Shown here piece after piece: positions 1 to 5,338 of a stretch of DNA of 11,155 nucleotides; the first letter of the stretch is position 1, and the number at the start of each line of letters is the position of its first letter. The position numbers and the translations under genes are program-made. Below the pieces are notes generated by a model. That model saw only the letters and a list, made by a program, of their open reading frames with translations, made no database searches and was not told where the DNA came from. This DNA is from JBDNFP01 sp041689775 (lineage in GTDB: Bacteria > Bacteroidota > Bacteroidia > Cytophagales > Spirosomataceae): positions 1 to 11,155 of the forward strand of contig JBDNFP010000441.1 of the NCBI GenBank assembly GCA_041689775.1, in the 5' to 3' direction.

Positions 1-111
1 TGGTTGCGCCCGCAGGATTTTGAAAACAAGGAGGCGCTTCACATGAGGATAAATCATATTCTTGAAAAGTACGGGAGACGAGAGTTTTCCATCCATTTCT
101 CAATTAAATAA
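1..111 (+). CDS. C-terminal tail of an unrecognised protein (5' end outside window)
   Basis: An open frame enters from the left edge and reads 36 residues before a TAA stop at 109-111. The visible tail is basic and hydrophilic, with a helix-like stretch (MRINHILEKYGRREF) and the ending SIHFSIK. I recognise no family motif. It lies 39 bp upstream of tadA on the same strand with no terminator-like hairpin between, so the two could be co-transcribed. The frame is open from the first base and its composition looks coding, but the product cannot be named from this tail. Confidence 0.55.
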   Translation, partial: WLRPQDFENKEALHMRINHILEKYGRREFSIHFSIK

Positions 112-150
112 ATGTATGTTTAAATACGGCCGACTACTTAGTGATCAAGA

Positions 151-594
151 ATGAGACTTTTTTCTGATGAATACTACATGGAGCAGGCTCTGCTACTTGC
201 CCACCAGGCAGCCGATGAGGGGGAGATTCCCGTAGGAGCCATTGTGGTAAGTCAGCAAAGAGTGATCGGTAAAGGGTACAACCAGACAGAGCGCTTTCAC
301 GATGTAACGGCCCATGCCGAAATAATTGCGATTACGGCGGCTTCGCACTACCTTGGTGGTAAATACCTTACCGATTGTACTCTCTACGTTACGTTAGAGC
401 CATGCGTAATGTGTTCGGGGGCCCTTTATTGGTCGCAGATAGGGCGTGTGGTGTACGGGGCTACTGATGAGAAGAGAGGTTTCTCGCGGATAGCAACACC
501 ATTACTGCACCCTAAAACCCGACTGTTAACCGGAATTTTGGCAGAGGAATGTCAGGAGCTACTACTTAATTTTTTTAAAAGATTAAGAACGTAA
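151..594 (+). CDS. tadA: tRNA-specific adenosine deaminase TadA
   Basis: TadA deaminates adenosine-34 to inosine in the anticodon of tRNA-Arg(ACG), a cytoplasmic and usually essential step that lets one tRNA read several Arg codons. The 147-residue protein has the full zinc-dependent cytidine/deoxycytidylate deaminase signature. H55-A56-E57 supplies a zinc ligand and the catalytic glutamate, and P84-C85-V86-M87-C88 supplies the two cysteine ligands. The N-terminal EGEIPVGAIVV segment and length match the family. ATG at 151 is preferred over ATG at 178 because the MRLFSDEYYMEQAL segment resembles the usual Bacteroidota N-terminus. Generic guanine or cytosine deaminases share the fold, but the PVGAIVV and EPCVMCSGAL context favours TadA. 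It lies 65 bp upstream of sod. Confidence 0.93.
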   Translation: MRLFSDEYYMEQALLLAHQAADEGEIPVGAIVVSQQRVIGKGYNQTERFHDVTAHAEIIAITAASHYLGGKYLTDCTLYVTLEPCVMCSGALYWSQIGRVVYGATDEKRGFSRIATPLLHPKTRLLTGILAEECQELLLNFFKRLRT

Positions 595-609
595 TAGTAG
601 TTTTTTATG

Positions 610-637
610 TTGGTAACGTCAACTAAGTCAATTTTTG
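610..637 (+). promoter_or_regulatory. Candidate Bacteroidota promoter for sod
   Basis: TTG at 610-612 and AATTTTTG at 630-637 are 17 bp apart. They match the Bacteroidota -33/-7 pattern (TTG, then TAnnTTTG) with one mismatch in the -7 box. The implied start of transcription near 643 leaves a short A-rich leader before ATG 660. This is a pattern match only. Confidence 0.35.
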
Positions 638-659
638 AACCGTATAAAACAACAAAAAA

Positions 660-1268
660 ATGGCCTTTACACTAGATCCCTTACCTTACTCAAATGACGC
701 CTTAGAGCCGAATATTGATGCAATGACCATGGAAATCCACCACGACCGTCATCATCAGGCCTACGTTAATAACCTGAACGCTGCCGTTGAAGGTACTGAG
801 CAGGCAGGAAAAACTATTGAAGAATTGATGGCAACCGTAGGCACGTTGTCTACCGCAGTACGTAATAACGGTGGCGGACACTGGAACCACTCTTTCTTTT
901 GGAAGACCCTCTCGGGCAAAGGAGGCGGATCTCCAACGGGTGAACTAGCCAAGGCGATTAATGCCAAGTTTGGTTCATTTGATGTCCTTAAAGCAGAATT
1001 TAAGAAGGCTGCCGGCGGCCGCTTTGGTTCGGGCTGGGCGTGGCTCATTGTGACAGAAGGTGGTGAACTGGCTGTAACATCTACGCCAAATCAGGATAAC
1101 CCTTTAATGGATATAGCCGAAACAAAAGGTACACCTGTAATTGGACTAGATGTATGGGAGCATGCATACTACCTCAAATACCAGAACAAGCGCCCCGACT
1201 ACGTGGATGCCTACTGGAATGTAGTGGATTGGAGTGCTGCCGAAGCAAACTATACCGCAGCAAAATAA
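660..1268 (+). CDS. sodA: Superoxide dismutase, Mn/Fe family (Mn-type signature)
   Basis: Converts superoxide to hydrogen peroxide and oxygen, most likely in the cytoplasm since there is no signal peptide. The 202-residue protein is full length. The four metal ligands of the Fe/Mn family are visible: H27 (in EIHHDRHH), H77 (in GGHWNHSFFW), D164 and H168 (in DVWEHAYY). Metal-type markers point to manganese: glycine at 73, four residues before ligand H77, and glutamine at 145 (in NQDNPL), where Fe enzymes usually place their active-site glutamine at the first position. Cambialistic activity cannot be excluded. The start at 660 is directly preceded by an A-rich tract with no Shine-Dalgarno motif. 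Its own promoter candidate lies at 610-637. Confidence 0.95.
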   Translation: MAFTLDPLPYSNDALEPNIDAMTMEIHHDRHHQAYVNNLNAAVEGTEQAGKTIEELMATVGTLSTAVRNNGGGHWNHSFFWKTLSGKGGGSPTGELAKAINAKFGSFDVLKAEFKKAAGGRFGSGWAWLIVTEGGELAVTSTPNQDNPLMDIAETKGTPVIGLDVWEHAYYLKYQNKRPDYVDAYWNVVDWSAAEANYTAAK

Positions 1269-1292
1269 CGCCTGATTATCAGGGCCTATAAG

Positions 1293-1351
1293 AAAAGGTT
1301 TGCAGTTTGTGAAAAATCTATTCGAGAACTATTGCACGCTGCAAACCTTTT
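1293..1351. repeat. 13-bp perfect inverted repeat between sod and tRNA-His
   Basis: AAAAGGTTTGCAG (1293-1305) is perfectly complemented by CTGCAAACCTTTT (1339-1351), separated by 33 nt. The right arm is followed by TT and sits between the -33 and -7 boxes of the putative tRNA promoter. It could act as a long-loop terminator for sod or as a regulatory structure. The arms are exact; the role is unknown. Confidence 0.6.
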
Positions 1352-1362
1352 TCCTAATTTTG
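1332..1362 (+). promoter_or_regulatory. Bacteroidota-type promoter for tRNA-His
   Basis: TTG at 1332-1334 and a perfect TAnnTTTG box, TAATTTTG, at 1355-1362 are 20 bp apart. This is within the spacing known for Bacteroidota housekeeping promoters. Transcription would begin around 1369, a few bases before the tRNA. Confidence 0.5.
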
Positions 1363-1375
1363 CCACTCGAAAAAC

Positions 1376-1450
1376 GGAGATTGTAGCTCAGCAGGTTAGA
1401 GCGCCGGATTGTGGTTCCGGAGGTCGCGGGTTCGAACCCCGTCTTTCTCC
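1376..1450 (+). tRNA. tRNA-His (anticodon GTG)
   Basis: The cloverleaf folds with anticodon GTG at 1411-1413. The D arm is GCTC/GAGC, the anticodon stem is CCGGA/TCCGG around the loop TTGTGGT, and the T arm is GCGGG/CCCGT around TTCGAAC. The extra 5' G at -1 (1376), which pairs with discriminator C73 (1450), is the classic tRNA-His identity element and is encoded here. CCA is not encoded. In the acceptor stem, T5 and T6 (1381-1382) face T68 and T67 (1445-1444), leaving two adjacent U-U pairs. It has its own promoter upstream and a strong terminator downstream. Confidence 0.93.
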
Positions 1451-1457
1451 CTCTCTG

Positions 1458-1483
1458 AAAGCCCCGCTAGTCGGGGCTTTTTT
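1458..1483 (+). terminator. Rho-independent terminator after tRNA-His
   Basis: A 9-bp stem, AAAGCCCCG / CGGGGCTTT, with a 5-nt loop (CTAGT), is followed by a T run ending at 1483. It begins 8 nt after the tRNA and ends 14 nt before the next start codon at 1498. Confidence 0.88.
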
Positions 1484-1497
1484 GTAAACTAATTCCT

Positions 1498-2160
1498 ATG
1501 GCTGAGACATCTCCGTTTGTGCCACCCAAGGCCCGCCGCGTGGTATTTATTATCCTGCCCATGATGTATTTGGCGGGTATTATTGGGCTTAATACCCCTG
1601 CCCTAGCGCCTTATTTTCAGGCTCTTACACCCTTTAATCTAGTGGCATCACTTGGGCTTCTTTTGTTGTTTCATACCGATTGGAGCCCCTCTTTTTTGGT
1701 TTATTGCCTGGTCGCTTTTCTCGTTGGATTTGGCATCGAGGTGGCCGGAGTACATACTGGTGCTATTTTTGGTGAATACTCTTACGGATCAGTGTTGGGG
1801 TTTAAGTTGTGGGAAGTACCAATTTTGATTGGGGCAAATTGGCTGATGTTAACGTACCTTTGTGGAAGTATTACGGATCGTTTGCCGGTACCAACTGTGG
1901 TGAAAATATTGGTAGCCGCTGGGTTAATGACCATCCTCGATACCTTGATCGAACCTGTGGCCATACGACTTTCATTTTGGCAGTGGCATAGCCCGGAAAT
2001 TCCCTTACAGAATTTTATAGCGTGGTATTTTGTGTCCGCAGCGTTGTTTTTCGTATATTATCGCAGTAAGTTTCAAAAAAAGAACGAGTTAAGTAGTTTA
2101 CTTCTAGCACTTCAATTTCTGTTTTTTGGGTTGAATAGCATTATTCATCTTCTTGATTAA
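1498..2160 (+). CDS. cruF: CruF-like carotenoid biosynthesis membrane protein (DUF422 family)
   Basis: Related to CruF carotenoid 1',2'-hydratases, which add water across the terminal double bond of acyclic carotenoid ends such as gamma-carotene. That activity is known for the family; here it is inferred. The 220-residue protein is very hydrophobic, with about seven membrane segments (roughly 15-33, 45-60, 66-85, 107-124, 134-156, 172-189, 198-217). Family-typical polar positions include E81, the VHTGAIFGEYSYG stretch (85-97), W105, the DTLIEPVA motif (148-155) and the PLQNFIAWY stretch (169-177). The ATG at 1498 gives the usual length but lies only 14 nt after a strong terminator, leaving no room for a standard promoter; a later start at M22/M23 would trim the N-terminus. 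The cobalamin-type MerR gene follows after 198 bp. Confidence in the family is high, lower for the exact substrate. Confidence 0.82.
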   Translation: MAETSPFVPPKARRVVFIILPMMYLAGIIGLNTPALAPYFQALTPFNLVASLGLLLLFHTDWSPSFLVYCLVAFLVGFGIEVAGVHTGAIFGEYSYGSVLGFKLWEVPILIGANWLMLTYLCGSITDRLPVPTVVKILVAAGLMTILDTLIEPVAIRLSFWQWHSPEIPLQNFIAWYFVSAALFFVYYRSKFQKKNELSSLLLALQFLFFGLNSIIHLLD

Positions 2161-2180
2161 CAATTATTTAAACATTTATT

Positions 2181-2324
2181 ATGGTCGCCAGGTTATTATT
2201 AGCGTGGAAGATCCATAATCTACCATTGTTAGAAAAATTAAAATCGTGTCGTGATGAAACTATACTCATACTTGTGAATAAAGCTGAAAATCAGGAAATC
2301 TTGTCCACATATATTACCCGTTAA
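2181..2324 (+). CDS. Possible 47-residue small protein or gene remnant
   Basis: ATG at 2181 opens a 47-codon frame ending in TAA at 2322-2324, filling most of the gap between the CruF-like gene and merR. The sequence starts with a hydrophobic/basic stretch (MVARLLLAWKIHNLPLLEKL) and contains another hydrophobic run (ETILILVNK). I recognise no family, and the upstream bases carry no ribosome-binding motif. It may be a genuine small protein, a remnant of a decayed carotenoid-cluster gene, or a chance frame. It deserves mention because the region is otherwise empty and the composition is not obviously random. Confidence 0.25.
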   Translation: MVARLLLAWKIHNLPLLEKLKSCRDETILILVNKAENQEILSTYITR

Positions 2325-2358
2325 ATAAAAGTATTATCTCTTTAATTATGAATTACGT

Positions 2359-3237
2359 ATGAGCAGCTATTCAATACGAGATCTTGAACAGTTGTCTGGA
2401 ATTAAGGCTCACACGCTGCGTATTTGGGAGCAGCGTTATAACATCCTTGCCCCAAAAAGAACGGATACTAATATCCGTCTTTACGATGATCAGGATCTGA
2501 AACTAGTTCTGAATATTTCTTTGCTCAAAGAGCACGGCTACAAGATTTCGGAAATCTCTAAAATGACTTCGGATGAGATGAACACCGAAGTGATCAGTAT
2601 TTCTGATCAAAAGCTTAATTATCCTGATCAGATCCATGCACTGACCATTTCAATGATTGATTTGGATGAAGAGCGGTTTGAGAAAATCATTAGTACAAAT
2701 ATTTTGCAATTCGGTTTTGAAAACACGATGATTCATATCATCTATCCATTCATGAGCAGGATTGGTACCTTGTGGGTAACGGGTTCAATTGGCCCGGCTC
2801 AGGAGCACTTCATTACTAATCTTATCCGTCAGAAAGTTATTGTAGCTATTGATGGTCAAGTAGTAAAGCAGACGCCTAAATCGAAGAAATATCTATTATT
2901 CTTACCCGAGGGCGAGTTGCACGAGATGGGGCTTTTGTTTGCAAACTATATGATTCGGGCTCGTAATAATAAGGTGGTGTACCTTGGTCAAAGTTTGCCT
3001 TTTAATGAAATAGAGTTTGCCTATAATCTTCACCAGCCGGATTACATTTTTACGGCGATTACCTCTGTACCATCTAGTAGCGATGTGCAGCCTTACGTAG
3101 ACAAGTTAGCGGCTAATTTTCCAGACTCGACTATCCTGCTTACTGGATATCAGATTGTAGGGCAGGATATACAAGCAGCCGAAAACGTTACGATTATAAA
3201 TAAAATTGAAGATTTGATGGCTTTGGCCAGCACCTAA
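2359..3237 (+). CDS. MerR-family regulator with cobalamin-binding domain (CarH/LitR type)
   Basis: A 292-residue cytoplasmic transcription factor. Residues 1-70 form a MerR winged helix-turn-helix (YSIRDLEQLSGIKAHTLRIW then EQRYNILAPKR). Residues ~90-165 form the helical cap of B12 domains, and ~175-290 a Rossmann-like B12-binding fold. The W-x9-E-H motif of CarH-type photoreceptors is present as W139...E149-H150. The E-x-H-x-x-G motif (E186-L-H188-E-M-G191) supplies the lower axial ligand to cobalt. The residue after W139 is valine, where Thermus CarH has the upper-ligand histidine (H132). In other bacteria such proteins repress carotenoid genes in the dark and release DNA when light breaks the Co-C bond of adenosylcobalamin. 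The adjacent CruF-like gene fits that role. Its stop overlaps the convergent dehydrogenase by 3 bp. ATG 2359 is preferred because ATG 2348 meets a stop after four codons. Confidence 0.88.
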   Translation: MSSYSIRDLEQLSGIKAHTLRIWEQRYNILAPKRTDTNIRLYDDQDLKLVLNISLLKEHGYKISEISKMTSDEMNTEVISISDQKLNYPDQIHALTISMIDLDEERFEKIISTNILQFGFENTMIHIIYPFMSRIGTLWVTGSIGPAQEHFITNLIRQKVIVAIDGQVVKQTPKSKKYLLFLPEGELHEMGLLFANYMIRARNNKVVYLGQSLPFNEIEFAYNLHQPDYIFTAITSVPSSSDVQPYVDKLAANFPDSTILLTGYQIVGQDIQAAENVTIINKIEDLMALAST

Positions 3238-4184
3238 CTTACCACGTTAATCGGATTCCCCCCTGTATAAGCCGAGATATTGTCGGCTACGAGATTCAAC
3301 AAGCGTAACCGTGACTCAATTAAAGCCCAAGCTATATGGGGAGTAATGATACAATTAGTAGCAGTCAATAACGGGTTATCAGCCTTTGGTGGCTCCGTTG
3401 AAAGTACATCTACTCCGGCTCCGGCCAACTTACCCTCGTTGAGACTCTCAGCGAGGGCCTTTTCATTGATAAGCGGTCCGCGGCCGGTATTGATGAGGTA
3501 CGCCGTCGGCTTCATCATAGCAATAGATTCTTTATTGATTATACCTTCCGTCTCAGGCGTAAGAGGGCAGTGTAGGCTCACGACGTCACTTTCTTGAAAA
3601 AGCGTTTTCAAATCTACCAGTTCAATGCCTTCCCCAGCGGATGCGGAGCTTTTGCGATGCGCAATTACTCTCATACCGAAGGCCAGAGCAATGGCCGCGA
3701 CTTGCGAGCCAATATCGCCGAGACCGATGAGCCCCATGGTTTTTCCTGAAAGCTCTACCAGAGGAGTTTTCCAATAGCACCAGTCGTCGGCTCGAACCCA
3801 GTCGCCCTGGCGTACGCTTTGGCTATGAAGCTCCGGGCGGGTAGTAAGGGCCAATAGAAGCGAGAAAGTATGCTGCGCCACCGAAGTAGTGCCGTACCCC
3901 TTTACGTTGGTGACGGTAATGCCGTGCGAACGGGCGGCGTTAAGGTCTACGTTATTATAGCCGGTTGCGGTTATCCCTACGTATTTGAGTTGGGGTAGTT
4001 GTGCCATGATATCCGCACTGATAAACACTTTATTGGTCAGAATAATATCAGCTTCGGCTGCTCTTTCTACCACTAGTTCCGCCGGAGTACGGTCATAGAA
4101 GGTAAAAGTGCCCAATTGTCTGAGGGGGGCCCAGTCAAGATCGCCGGGGTTTAAAGTATATCCATCCAGATAAACAATATTCAT
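3234..4184 (-). CDS. D-2-hydroxyacid dehydrogenase (glycerate / hydroxypyruvate reductase-like)
   Basis: Reduces a 2-oxo acid to a D-2-hydroxy acid, or the reverse, with a nicotinamide cofactor; hydroxypyruvate or glyoxylate is the likely substrate class. The 316-residue protein is full length. The dinucleotide fold carries G154-L-G156-D-I-G159. The catalytic triad is R235 (TGRGPL), E264 (STEPP) and H283 (PHIAWA), with a conserved D259. The second beta strand of the cofactor fold ends in AHRKSS (175-180), with basic residues instead of the aspartate usual in NAD enzymes, hinting at NADP(H). It ends tail-to-tail with merR and has its own promoter candidate at 4231-4264. The substrate cannot be fixed from sequence, so no gene symbol is given. 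Confidence 0.9.
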   Translation of the reverse strand: MNIVYLDGYTLNPGDLDWAPLRQLGTFTFYDRTPAELVVERAAEADIILTNKVFISADIMAQLPQLKYVGITATGYNNVDLNAARSHGITVTNVKGYGTTSVAQHTFSLLLALTTRPELHSQSVRQGDWVRADDWCYWKTPLVELSGKTMGLIGLGDIGSQVAAIALAFGMRVIAHRKSSASAGEGIELVDLKTLFQESDVVSLHCPLTPETEGIINKESIAMMKPTAYLINTGRGPLINEKALAESLNEGKLAGAGVDVLSTEPPKADNPLLTATNCIITPHIAWALIESRLRLLNLVADNISAYTGGNPINVVS

Positions 4185-4230
4185 AAGAAGTCAGTGGGTT
4201 TCGGGTTAGGTGGTAAGTACCAGGGGAAAA

Positions 4231-4264
4231 CAAAAATAGGCTAATTTTATGACTGATGCACAAA
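4231..4264 (-). promoter_or_regulatory. Bacteroidota-type promoter for the 2-hydroxyacid dehydrogenase
   Basis: Read on the - strand, TTTG (4264-4261) is followed after 22 bp by a perfect TAnnTTTG box, TATTTTTG (4238-4231). Transcription would start near 4225, about 40 nt before the ATG at 4184. The -33 box lies in the last codons of the decayed hydrolase gene upstream. Confidence 0.5.
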
Positions 4265-5196
4265 TGCCAGCGCGCGACGCTCAGCTATACTCATCGCCCA
4301 CTACCAGAAACCCCACGTGCCCGCCCTTATGGGGAGTTTCTGGTCAGTGTCCGCTGGCTATCGTGGAGCGCACAGCGGTGTTAAAATCGGGTCATTCAGG
4401 GCGTTCACCAATAGGATAGGTATTCTAATCGACGGTATATAGTTCAAGGCAGAAGCCTGATAGTAAAAATCGTCCGCATCGCGATATCCCCCAAGGGTCG
4501 AAGAAAATAGTTCGTCAAAATCGCGACATACCTTCACGGTAGGTAGTTTATCAACATCCAATTTTCCGGGAAACTGCTGCGCTTTTTGGACTATTTTACG
4601 GGATAGTTTCTTCAGAAATCGCTTTTTGTAAAAAGCATTGGAGGGTACATCCAGTACCTCGGCGCCACTACGGAGATCGGTAGGGGCCGAAAAAGCGGCT
4701 GCGTGCCGGATAACATCAGGAGCTTCCTTGCCATGTACACCCAGGTACTTCATCGTAATATTCCCTGCCATACTCTATACCCAATAAGATAAATTCCCTC
4801 GTAGTGTTTGGTAGATAAGGCATGTTCTATTACCAGGCCAATATCACCTATTTCGCCATGATTGTACATTCGAAAGGTCCTGTTCATTTCGCCACTGTAC
4901 GAGCGGCAGTTCCAAGCTAACATATCCTAGGTGTTTTTAGAAAATAGCTTCGCCGTACCGCGTACGTAGTGCCGCGCAGAGTCACCTTCCAGGCCGTGGG
5001 TAATGATAACGAGTCGCCGGCTTCGGGTATCCACCCAATCAAGATCCAGAAAGTCTCCATCCGCTAATTCGAGGCGTTCGCGCTCATAATCCAACCCAGA
5101 TACCTTTCGCAGGGTACTTGGTACGATGGTCTGTAGATGACCGTTAAAAAGATAGCGGGGTGAACCGGGATAGGAAGATTGACGGATTAGGGGTAT
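4247..5196 (-). pseudogene. Decayed YheT-like alpha/beta-fold hydrolase
   Basis: Piecing together frames on the - strand recovers nearly a whole YheT/COG0429-like hydrolase of about 315 codons. Landmarks in order are an N-terminal SPRYLFNGHLQTIVPS segment, the THGLEGDS oxyanion region, NCRSYSGEMNRT, the nucleophile elbow GYSMAG (Ser codon 4772-4774), the acid region VNALNDPIL, the catalytic-His motif GGHVGF (about 4325-4308) and the end AERRALAFVHQS with TAA at 4247-4249. Several lesions break it. The expected start codon reads ATA (5194-5196), with TAG two codons earlier. There is an amber TAG at codon 90 (4927-4929), a 2-bp AG duplication just before the nucleophile Ser codon (4773-4776), TAG at 4358-4360 plus a frame change, and another near 4281. 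The longest intact piece, 4358-4771, has lost the start and the catalytic His, so it is unlikely to be functional. Confidence 0.88.
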
Positions 5197-5283
5197 TGAC
5201 TAATTGGCGGGCAGCTACTTTTTATTGAGATTAACGCCTATCTGACTTCGTGAAATCAGATCTTGAATGGCACGGACGAAGAT

Positions 5284-5321
5284 AATAAAAAAAGCCCCGT
5301 ACCGGAAAAGTATGGGGCTTT
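5284..5321 (-). terminator. Rho-independent terminator of the M1 peptidase gene
   Basis: Read on the - strand, AAAGCCCC (5321-5314) pairs with GGGGCTTT (5298-5291), extended by three more pairs after one mismatch. A run of U (complement of the A run 5287-5293) follows. It begins 17 nt after the stop codon of the peptidase. On the + strand no T run follows, so it is directional. Confidence 0.85.
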
Positions 5322-5338
5322 CTGTGATCTTACTTCTA

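Noticed and set aside
761..1048. 95-residue - strand open frame within sod
   Set aside because: It is antisense to the SOD active-site coding region, and its proline-rich sequence is typical of shadow frames.
1376..1483. tRNA-His as an integration site for a mobile element
   Set aside because: No integrase, no duplicate of the tRNA 3' end and no phage-like genes follow in the window.
2161..2358. Cobalamin riboswitch upstream of merR
   Set aside because: The gap is short, AT-rich and mostly covered by the small ORF. I see no B12-box-like core or multi-stem structure.
4358..4771. 137-residue open frame as an intact gene
   Set aside because: It begins inside the nucleophile elbow of a hydrolase and ends before the catalytic His. 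The missing parts lie on either side in other frames, so it is a pseudogene fragment.
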